A DNA stretch of 6,542 nucleotides. It comes from Cyanobacteriota bacterium. GTDB lineage: Bacteria; Cyanobacteriota; Cyanobacteriia; Leptolyngbyales; Leptolyngbyaceae. Positions within the stretch are counted from its first letter, which is position 1. Every line of letters starts with the position of its first letter. Made by a program: the position numbers and the translations under genes. Below, piece by piece: positions 1 to 4,443 of this stretch. Where the stretch lies: the NCBI GenBank assembly GCA_027482985.1, contig JAIXVO010000635.1:1-6542 (forward strand). Reading direction: 5' to 3'. The notes under the pieces are model-generated. The model did not search any database and was not told the origin of the DNA. It saw nothing but the letters and a program-made list of their open reading frames with translations.

Positions 1-955
1 CCACCTGCCCGACGATTTTGAGTTCGACGATCGCTGCCTGTTCGGGCTTGATTTTGCCAGCTTGAAGGGCTTGTTGAACGATCGCGATCGCGGCAGTTTC
101 AACCTCTTCTAAACTTTCCTGTCCTTGGGTGGTCAGTTTTAAGCGCGCCATGGGTCGCTGGTAATAGTCCTGCTTGAGTTCTGGTAGAAATTCTCCGCGC
201 TGATTGATTTCCACCAGATAAGCCCCCCGCTGAAAATCACCTTCCTCCATGCTGTTGGCTTCGATCGACCCTGGATTGAAGATCCAACCCTGCTCGGCGT
301 AATTCTTGTGAATGTGCCCTAGCGCCAGATAATCAACGCCCGCTGTTTTCAAGGGAATTAAATCGCTGTAGCGTAAAGCGCCCTGGTAACGGGCAATTTG
401 GCCTTCTAAGCCATGATGGAATAGCATCACGGTTTGTCCGGCGGGGGGCGGCAATTGTTCGACGGCATTAGCGAGTTGGGCGATCGCGCCCGGTGCCGAA
501 GCCCCGTACCACTGTGACCCAATCACCCGCACGCCACAGGGCAAGTCGATATACCCGCCACGTTTTTCGGACTCATCCCACGGCAGAAAAATAGTTTCGC
601 CCGTTTCAGCGCGATCGGGTTCCAGCAAAATGAGTTGGTAGGATTCCGCCAGGTAGCGCAACCAACTGGTGGTAATGCCATAGGGACAGTTGTCATGATT
701 GCCTTCGATCGCAATCACTGGAATGCCCGCTGTGGCGAGATCCTGCAAGCACACCTTGGCATGGTTCAAAATGTTGGGCTGGAGATGGCGATACTCAAAC
801 AAATCTCCGGCAATCACGACAAAATCTACCCGCGCCGCGATCGCGTATTTCTGTAACACATCCCGAAATGCTTTGTAAAAATCGAGCGTCCGCTCTTTGC
901 TGTCGTAGCGGTCAAATCCTAGATGCACATCTGCGACATGGAGAAACTTTGGCAT
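1..955 (-). CDS. sbcD: SbcD-like DNA repair exonuclease (metallophosphoesterase), 3' end cut by window edge
   Basis: The reverse strand reads open for 318 codons from ATG at 955 to the left edge with no stop, so the C-terminus is missing (SbcD/Mre11 proteins are usually about 380-430 residues). Calcineurin-like phosphoesterase metal-site motifs appear in the family order: D9-V-H11 near the N-terminus, GD(L)FE at 50-54, GNHD at 85-88, FHHG at 179-182 and GHIH at 213-216, followed by the NPGS segment at 227-230. These residues normally bind two Mn2+ ions for nuclease activity on DNA ends and hairpins. Known family members act with the SMC-like ATPase SbcC, which is not visible here. The start is supported by AAGGA eight bases upstream of the ATG; an overlapping ATG at 960 is out of frame. 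A generic phosphoesterase is possible, but the motif set and the FNPGS ending favour SbcD. HIP1 octamers lie at 84, 480 and 837. Confidence 0.88.
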   Translation of the reverse strand, partial: MPKFLHVADVHLGFDRYDSKERTLDFYKAFRDVLQKYAIAARVDFVVIAGDLFEYRHLQPNILNHAKVCLQDLATAGIPVIAIEGNHDNCPYGITTSWLRYLAESYQLILLEPDRAETGETIFLPWDESEKRGGYIDLPCGVRVIGSQWYGASAPGAIAQLANAVEQLPPPAGQTVMLFHHGLEGQIARYQGALRYSDLIPLKTAGVDYLALGHIHKNYAEQGWIFNPGSIEANSMEEGDFQRGAYLVEINQRGEFLPELKQDYYQRPMARLKLTTQGQESLEEVETAAIAIVQQALQAGKIKPEQAAIVELKIVGQV

Positions 956-1071
956 GGCATCCGTCCTTCAAGCGTATCCATTTTGGCGTTAGTTTAGCCG
1001 ATTTTGCTGAGAGCAGCGGATTGGTTCAGACAGGTTGATACAATTTTGAGGTTGTCACCCGTTTCATCCTT
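956..1071. promoter_or_regulatory. Divergent intergenic region with a candidate -10 box for the small downstream gene
   Basis: These 116 bases separate the leftward sbcD-like gene from the rightward small gene and must hold both promoters if the two are transcribed separately. On the plus strand a TACAAT at 1039-1044 matches the sigma-70-type -10 consensus in five of six positions and lies 28 bases before the ATG at 1072. No convincing -35 hexamer sits 16-18 bases upstream of it. The small gene has no clear Shine-Dalgarno sequence. For the leftward gene I see only the ribosome binding site and no promoter worth naming. Confidence 0.35.
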
Positions 1072-1365
1072 ATGACCGAACCGAATACCCAAACCGTTGG
1101 CGCAGATGCAATTGATGTCGCGATCGCCCAGGGCATTGATTTTGATGGTACACCAATACCAGTCGCCAAATTAGATCTTTACACGAAAGTCATGGCGCTG
1201 GAAGCTGGACGGCAACGCAGCGGGGTAAGTAACACCATGCGATCGCGGATTGTGCGGATTGGAGCCAAGCACATTCCCCAGGCTGAACTCGATCAAATGC
1301 TACTCGCAGCCGATTTTGCGCCCTTGAAGGACAAAGAAATCGCGTTCTATTACGGCGGTAAATAA
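1072..1365 (+). CDS. Conserved small cyanobacterial protein of unknown function (resembles DUF4090)
   Basis: A complete 97-codon gene from ATG to TAA. The first 10 or so residues look variable. From about residue 11 the sequence has the look of a strongly constrained small protein: an IDFDGTPIP segment at 23-31, a helical stretch with ALEAGRQRSGVSNTMRSR at 43-60, then RIGAKHIP at 62-69 and a C-terminal FAPLKDKEIAFYYG ending. No signal peptide, membrane segment or cysteine is present, so a soluble cytoplasmic protein is likely. From memory this pattern matches DUF4090, a family of about 90 residues known only from cyanobacteria and without an assigned function; that family name is recollection, not a search result. 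The basic RQRSGVSNTMRSR segment could contact nucleic acid or another acidic partner, which is speculation. HIP1 sites at 1120 and 1239 fall inside the reading frame, as in neighbouring genes, which supports long residence in this genome. Confidence 0.85.
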   Translation: MTEPNTQTVGADAIDVAIAQGIDFDGTPIPVAKLDLYTKVMALEAGRQRSGVSNTMRSRIVRIGAKHIPQAELDQMLLAADFAPLKDKEIAFYYGGK

Positions 1366-1408
1366 GAAATAAAATTTGTCAGGCCATGCGCCTCTCACCT
1401 TGCCGTTG

Positions 1409-1437
1409 GTAAGTCGTTCGATAAATGGGCGACTTAC
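1409..1437. terminator. Hairpin between convergent genes, possible bidirectional terminator
   Basis: GTAAGTCG at 1409-1416 is perfectly complementary to CGACTTAC at 1430-1437, giving an eight-base-pair stem with a 13-base loop. It lies 43 bases after the stop of the small gene and 15 bases after the stop of the converging mgtE. Neither strand has a T-run after the stem, so it is not a textbook intrinsic terminator. Its position between two gene ends is the main support. Confidence 0.45.
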
Positions 1438-1452
1438 TGATCGCTTCTGGGT

Positions 1453-2796
1453 TTAGAAGAAGTATTTCAGGGTTAGAGAGGTGAGCGATAGGAAGGTCAG
1501 AAATCCGACTGTATCCAGCGTTGTGGTCAGGAGGGGGCCGCTAATGAGGGCGGGATCGAGATTGATCCGTTTTAAGCCCATGGGCAGCAAAGTGCCTAGG
1601 GTGCAGGCAATGCAAATGTTTGTGACCATCACCAGTCCTGCGACTAGCGATACCCAGCGTTCTTCCGGGTGCGCCCAGATTAGGGAGAGTAACGCCAGAC
1701 AGATGCCGAGGGCGATCGCGGTGCCAATGCCTGCCAGCAATTCTTTCCGCAACACCCGAAAGGTGTCATCCGGGGTGACTTCTCCCACGCCTAAGCCGCG
1801 TACCGTGACCGATAGCACCTGGAAGGCCACATTCCCACTACTGTTCGCCAGAATGGGCATAATGACAGCCAACACGGGGACGACGGCGATCGTACTTTGA
1901 AATGGCGCGATCGCGCTGGCCGCCCCAATATACAGCCCAATATTCAACACTAACCACGGCAATCGTTTCCGGATGGTGACAGAGGGGGGCGACAATGCCG
2001 ATTCATCCCCGCCGCCGCCTGCCAGTTTTTGAATGTCTTCCGTGGCGGCTTCTTCCAACACATCCACAATGTCGTCAATGGTGACAATGCCCACCAACCG
2101 ATCTTCGCGATCAACGACGGGCACCGCCAGCAAGTCATAGCGCTTCATCAGCTGCGCCGTTTCTTCCTGCGACATTTCCGTCCGCACTTTGATCACGCGA
2201 TCGCTGGCAATGTCCCCAATCAGCGCATTGGGCAACGAGAACAACAATTGCCGCAAGGAAACTACCTGCGTCAGCTTGCGATTGTTATCGGTGACGTAGG
2301 CATAGTAAATCGTTTCCTTATCTTCGTCATTCAACCGAATTTTGCTGAGGGCATCGGCGACAGTCAGCCCTTGCCGCAACCGCACATATTCAGTTGTCAT
2401 AATCCGTCCGGCTGTCCCTTCGGGATAACCCAAGATCGTTGCCGTCGCCTGCCGTTCTTCGGGACTGAGATTTTGGATGAGTCGCCGCACCACCCCCGCG
2501 GGCAATTCATCAAATAACTCAGCGCGATCGTCCGGGCGCATATCTTCAATTAGGTGTCGCACCTGCGCCGCATGTAACAATCCGATCAGGTCTTCCCGCA
2601 CTTCCGGGGGTAAATACTCAAAGACATCCGTCGCCTGATCTTTGTTCAGTAACCGAAACGCGATCGCCCGTCGTTCGGGGGGTAAATCGACAATAAAATC
2701 CCCCACATCCACAGGTGGTAACTGATTCAGTTCCAGTTTCAGTCGGTTCCAATCAGAAATTTCCGACAGAGAGGCTCTTCCTTCCTGGGTCAGCAT
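1453..2796 (-). CDS. mgtE: MgtE-family magnesium transporter
   Basis: A complete 447-residue protein, close to the usual 450 for MgtE, a Mg2+-gated channel of the inner membrane. The three family parts are in order. Residues about 15-130 form the helical MgtE N domain, with repeated 'LPPE/LSPEER' turns (38-41, 62-65, 110-114). Two CBS domains follow, about 131-195 and 197-255, the second with the typical LVGIVTIDDIVDVLEEAATEDI pattern. A glycine-rich linker leads to five predicted membrane segments, about 281-299, 303-332, 350-374, 383-408 and 418-445. The last contains PLLTTTLDTVGF, whose Asp428 corresponds to the conserved pore aspartate. In known MgtE proteins cytoplasmic Mg2+ bound between the N and CBS domains closes the pore. 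The segment usually rich in GGN reads NSSGNVAFQ at 318-326. AGGAG eight bases before the ATG supports the start. The gene stands alone on its strand, so it is probably monocistronic; I found no Mg2+-sensing riboswitch. Confidence 0.95.
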   Translation of the reverse strand: MLTQEGRASLSEISDWNRLKLELNQLPPVDVGDFIVDLPPERRAIAFRLLNKDQATDVFEYLPPEVREDLIGLLHAAQVRHLIEDMRPDDRAELFDELPAGVVRRLIQNLSPEERQATATILGYPEGTAGRIMTTEYVRLRQGLTVADALSKIRLNDEDKETIYYAYVTDNNRKLTQVVSLRQLLFSLPNALIGDIASDRVIKVRTEMSQEETAQLMKRYDLLAVPVVDREDRLVGIVTIDDIVDVLEEAATEDIQKLAGGGGDESALSPPSVTIRKRLPWLVLNIGLYIGAASAIAPFQSTIAVVPVLAVIMPILANSSGNVAFQVLSVTVRGLGVGEVTPDDTFRVLRKELLAGIGTAIALGICLALLSLIWAHPEERWVSLVAGLVMVTNICIACTLGTLLPMGLKRINLDPALISGPLLTTTLDTVGFLTFLSLTSLTLKYFF

Positions 2797-3042
2797 CTTT
2801 CCTACTCCTCATTCTCCCGCGCGCTGGGAGACAAGGCTCACAGGCTACAGGAAGCTGCTACTGTGTGGGACTGGACTGGTGTCCATGTAATTGTCAGAAT
2901 TCAACATCGCCATCGGTAAAAAAGATGACGCTGACTCCATGCTAACGTCTGAGGGGACGGATTTACAAGCGATGTGCGCGAATTTCTGTCGGAGGGGAGG
3001 GAGGGGGAGGAATGCGACGGAGAGGGAGGGAGTCAGAAGTCA

Positions 3043-3144
3043 GGAGTCAGAAGCGTGAGGATTGTAGAGACGTGCCGCTGGCACGTCTCCGCCGGAGTCA
3101 GAAGCGTGAGGGTTGTAGAGACGCGCCGTTGGCACGTCTCCGTC
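3043..3144 (+). repeat. Two tandem 51-bp units, each with a GAGACG(T/C)GCC..GGCACGTCTC palindrome
   Basis: Unit A (3043-3093) and unit B (3094-3144) differ at four of 51 positions (3061/3112, 3073/3124, 3078/3129, 3092/3143), all transitions. Unit A contains a perfect ten-base-pair stem, 3067-3076 with 3080-3089, and a three-base loop. In unit B the change at 3124 puts a C opposite A3134, leaving one mismatch in the same stem (3118-3127 with 3131-3140). A partial third start, GGAGTC, follows at 3145-3150. Related GTAGAGACG palindromes are common between genes in cyanobacteria. Confidence 0.9.
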
Positions 3145-3214
3145 GGAGTCCGTGGGGAGACATAGGGATTTGTTAGGGCGAGGTGGGCGAGGAGTACACC
3201 CCTGATTCTGGGCA

Positions 3215-3297
3215 GGAGCCGTGCCAGCGGCGCATCTCTACGATTGGTCTTCCTTGGAGCCGTGCCAGCGGCGCGTCTCTACGATTGTCTTCCCTCC
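3215..3297 (-). repeat. Two tandem ~41-bp palindromic units in inverted orientation
   Basis: Units C (3215-3255) and D (3256-3297) both begin GGAGCCGTGCCAGCGGCGC and continue through CTCTACGATTG; the main stem difference is A3234 in C against G in D. Read on the minus strand they match the GTAGAGACGCGCCG core of the left-hand units. Stems are 3216-3225 with 3229-3238 (two mismatches, one G-T) and 3257-3266 with 3270-3279 (one mismatch, one G-T), each with an AGC loop. Confidence 0.9.
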
Positions 3298-3328
3298 TGA
3301 CTCCTGACTCCTGACTCCTAGCTCCTGC
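3294..3328 (+). repeat. Heptamer tandem repeat CTCCTGA, about five copies (STRR-like)
   Basis: CTCCTGA is repeated exactly at 3294-3300, 3301-3307 and 3308-3314, then degenerates to CTCCTAG at 3315-3321 and CTCCTG from 3322. The complementary heptamers (AGTCAGG type) occur at 3030-3052 in the opposite arm. Heptanucleotide short tandem repeats of this sort are known from heterocyst-forming and other filamentous cyanobacteria. The array is too short and lacks spacers, so it is not a CRISPR. Confidence 0.85.
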
Positions 3329-3366
3329 CTCTCTCCCTCTCCCTCCCTCCTCCTTCCTCCCCCCTC
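3328..3366 (+). repeat. 39-base uninterrupted pyrimidine tract
   Basis: Every base from 3328 to 3366 is C or T. It forms the outer right arm of the inverted repeat, opposite the purine-rich arm at 2991-3032. It ends ten bases before the candidate queC -10 box, so the tract occupies the position where a -35 element would lie. On the minus strand it is a dense G-run sequence. Confidence 0.9.
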
Positions 3367-3372
3367 AATCAC

Positions 3373-3381
3373 TGCTAAAAT
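3373..3381 (+). promoter_or_regulatory. Candidate extended -10 promoter of queC
   Basis: TGCTAAAAT fits the extended -10 form TGnTAnnnT, with TAAAAT at 3376-3381. It would start transcription near 3388, giving a leader of roughly 28 bases before the queC ATG. An extended -10 can work without a -35 box, which matters because the upstream bases are the low-complexity pyrimidine tract. No experimental support. Confidence 0.35.
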
Positions 3382-3415
3382 CAACCATGCTGATTGCGCT
3401 GGAGTGTCCTGTTCG

Positions 3416-4108
3416 ATGCCGAAAGCTGTTGTCTTACTGTCTGGGGGGTTAGATTCTGCAACAACGGCGGCACAGGCGATCGCGGATGGGTATGAGGTGA
3501 TTGCACTCTCCATCTTTTACGGGCAGCGGCATGATCAAGAGTTGCAGGCTGCGAAACAGATCGTTGAGCACTTGGGTATTGCAGCGCATGTGATTTTGGA
3601 GGTCAACCTGTCGCAATGGGGCGGATCGGCGTTGACGGATCCGGCGATCGCGGTGCCGACGGGGGGCTTCCAGGAGAATGTGATTCCGATTACCTATGTG
3701 CCGGGGCGGAATACGGTGTTTTTGGCGATCGCGCTGTCGCTGGCGGAGGCACGCGGGGCAGCGGCGATTTACCTGGGGATTAATGCGGTGGATTACTCCG
3801 GATATCCCGATTGTCGGCCAGAGTATTTGGCGGCGGTACAGCAACTGGCGAGTCTGTCATCAAAAGCAGGATTGGCGGGACGGGCACCGCAAATTATTGC
3901 CCCGCTATTGACCGAGACGAAGCAAGCGATCGTGGTGCGGGCGTTACAGTTGGGCATTCCGATTCAACTCACCTGGTCTTGTTATCAGGGCGATCGCGAA
4001 CCCTGTGGCGTGTGTGATTCTTGCCGCATTCGCGATCGCGCCTTGATTGCCGCGGGACGACCGGATCTGGCGACTCCCATCGGACGCGCTTTGCACCAAT
4101 CGGATTAA
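3416..4108 (+). CDS. queC: 7-cyano-7-deazaguanine (preQ0) synthase QueC
   Basis: QueC converts 7-carboxy-7-deazaguanine and ammonia to preQ0 using ATP, the nitrile-forming step on the way to queuosine in tRNA. The 230-residue protein has the usual family length. The PP-loop ATP-binding motif SGGLDS is at 9-14. FYGQRHDQE at 34-42, PGRNTVFL at 96-103 and the signature [17 protein letters not shown] at 121-137 all match the family. A zinc site is formed by Cys189, Cys197, Cys200 and Cys203 in the C-terminal [13 protein letters not shown] segment. The ATG at 3416 is preferred: GGAG at 3401-3404 lies 11 bases upstream, somewhat long. An in-frame GTG at 3404 would add four residues, but overlaps that GGAG and has no ribosome site of its own. 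Other queuosine genes are not adjacent, so the gene appears to be a lone transcription unit. Five HIP1 sites lie in it. Confidence 0.96.
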   Translation: MPKAVVLLSGGLDSATTAAQAIADGYEVIALSIFYGQRHDQELQAAKQIVEHLGIAAHVILEVNLSQWGGSALTDPAIAVPTGGFQENVIPITYVPGRNTVFLAIALSLAEARGAAAIYLGINAVDYSGYPDCRPEYLAAVQQLASLSSKAGLAGRAPQIIAPLLTETKQAIVVRALQLGIPIQLTWSCYQGDREPCGVCDSCRIRDRALIAAGRPDLATPIGRALHQSD

Positions 4109-4280
4109 CACACGATTCCACCGGTGGTGTTTGGTCCGGAACAACATGGGAACAATCGCATCAGTGAGCTGAAAATCGGCTGGCACAGATCGTAAAATCG
4201 CCAGAAGAAACGCTGAATAGCGGGATGGAATGGCGTTAAAAAACTAAAAATTTTTAGCCATTAATGTACAAACGCATCAA
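4109..4280. other. Intergenic stretch after queC with two short palindromes
   Basis: No gene is recognisable here. CCACCGGTGG at 4118-4127 is a perfect ten-base palindrome just after the queC stop. CTAAAAATTTTTAG at 4244-4257 is a perfect 14-base palindrome inside a local hairpin in which TGGC (4231-4234) can pair with GCCA (4257-4260). Neither is followed by a T-run that would make a standard terminator. From about 4235 the sequence turns markedly AT-rich compared with the genes on both sides. Confidence 0.6.
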
Positions 4281-4396
4281 TGGAAGAATACTGATGTAAA
4301 TAAGTATGTGCAAGCTTATGAAGATATTTTGAAACAGGCTAGCACTGAATCAGCACCCTGGTATATTATTCCGCAGACCGAAAGTGGGATATGCGG
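4281..4396 (+). pseudogene. Decayed fragment of a PPK2-type polyphosphate kinase (C-terminal region)
   Basis: In the frame starting at 4281 the translation reads WKNTDVNKYVQ, then AYEDIL and STESAPWYIIP (to 4373). From memory this follows the C-terminal PPK2 pattern WKFS..DV.ER..W..Y..AYED.L..TSTE.APWY.IPA..KW, with a few residues missing between WK and KY. After IIP the frame is lost, but the next frame from 4373 reads ADRKWDMR, exactly how the family continues. One missing base, near CCG|CAG at 4371-4376, would explain the break. Nothing convincing of the Walker A/B core remains upstream. PPK2 enzymes move phosphate between polyphosphate and nucleotides; this fragment cannot. Its AT-rich codons (AAT, TAT, ATT, AAA) differ from adjacent genes, consistent with decay or foreign origin. 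The fragment ends about 50 bases before the GH13 gene. Confidence 0.62.
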
Positions 4397-4443
4397 TCAG
4401 GTCTCACCTCGTTCATCTCCCTTCACTGCGCTGGAGACATCCC

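Larger units (their letters stand above)
2991..3366. repeat. Large nested inverted repeat (~375 bp) of stacked repeat families
   Basis: The two halves are imperfect reverse complements assembled from the same blocks in mirror order. Left half: a G/A-rich arm (2991-3032), AGTCAGAAGTCAGGAGTCAG-type heptamers (3030-3052), and two tandem palindromic units (3043-3144). A centre of about 64 bases (3151-3214) has no obvious partner. Right half: two inverted palindromic units (3215-3297), CTCCTGA heptamers (3294-3328) and an uninterrupted pyrimidine run (3328-3366). The inner part of the plus-strand unit at 3115-3141 and the reverse complement of the unit at 3256-3282 differ at only two of 27 positions. 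If transcribed it could fold into one very long hairpin. No coding capacity, transposase or clear target-site duplication is visible. Confidence 0.8.
2797..3415. other. Gene-free region between divergent mgtE and queC
   Basis: This 619-base region separates two divergently transcribed genes. The first 190 bases next to mgtE (2797-2990) carry that gene's ribosome binding site and presumably its promoter, but I see no clear hexamers or structured leader. The rest is dominated by the nested inverted repeat annotated separately, ending about 50 bases before the queC ATG. Short open frames across the repeats (for example 2974-3165 on the plus strand) consist of repeat translation products with no protein-like character and are not called as genes. 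No HIP1 octamer occurs here, in contrast to the flanking genes. Confidence 0.8.

Noticed and set aside
2029..2517. 162-codon plus-strand open frame opposite mgtE
   Set aside because: It is antisense to the CBS-domain region of a clear MgtE gene and its product has no recognisable features.
2797..2990. Mg2+-sensing (M-box) riboswitch upstream of mgtE
   Set aside because: The conserved M-box core could not be matched on the minus strand; only a weak hairpin at 2927-2949 was found.
2974..3165. Plus-strand 63-codon open frame in the repeats
   Set aside because: Its translation merely repeats the 51-bp unit (SVRIVETCRWH then SVRVVETRRWH) and it has no ribosome site; it is a by-product of the repeats.
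3030..3330. Possible CRISPR array
   Set aside because: The units are directly adjoining or inverted with no unique spacers, and no cas genes are present.
2991..3366. Retron or reverse-transcriptase-linked structured RNA
   Set aside because: The long hairpin invites the idea, but no reverse transcriptase or effector gene is in the window.
3366..3415. preQ1 riboswitch in the queC leader
   Set aside because: Only about 50 bases are available and the C-rich loop plus A-rich tail of the preQ1-I pattern is absent.
3238..3513. Minus-strand 91-codon open frame overlapping the queC start
   Set aside because: It runs through the heptamers and pyrimidine tract and antisense to queC; the product is low complexity and resembles no family.
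4384..4443. N-terminal extension of the GH13 protein from GTG 4384
   Set aside because: These 20 codons overlap the PPK2 relic, lack a ribosome site, and ATG 4444 has GGAG at the right distance and a family-like N-terminus.
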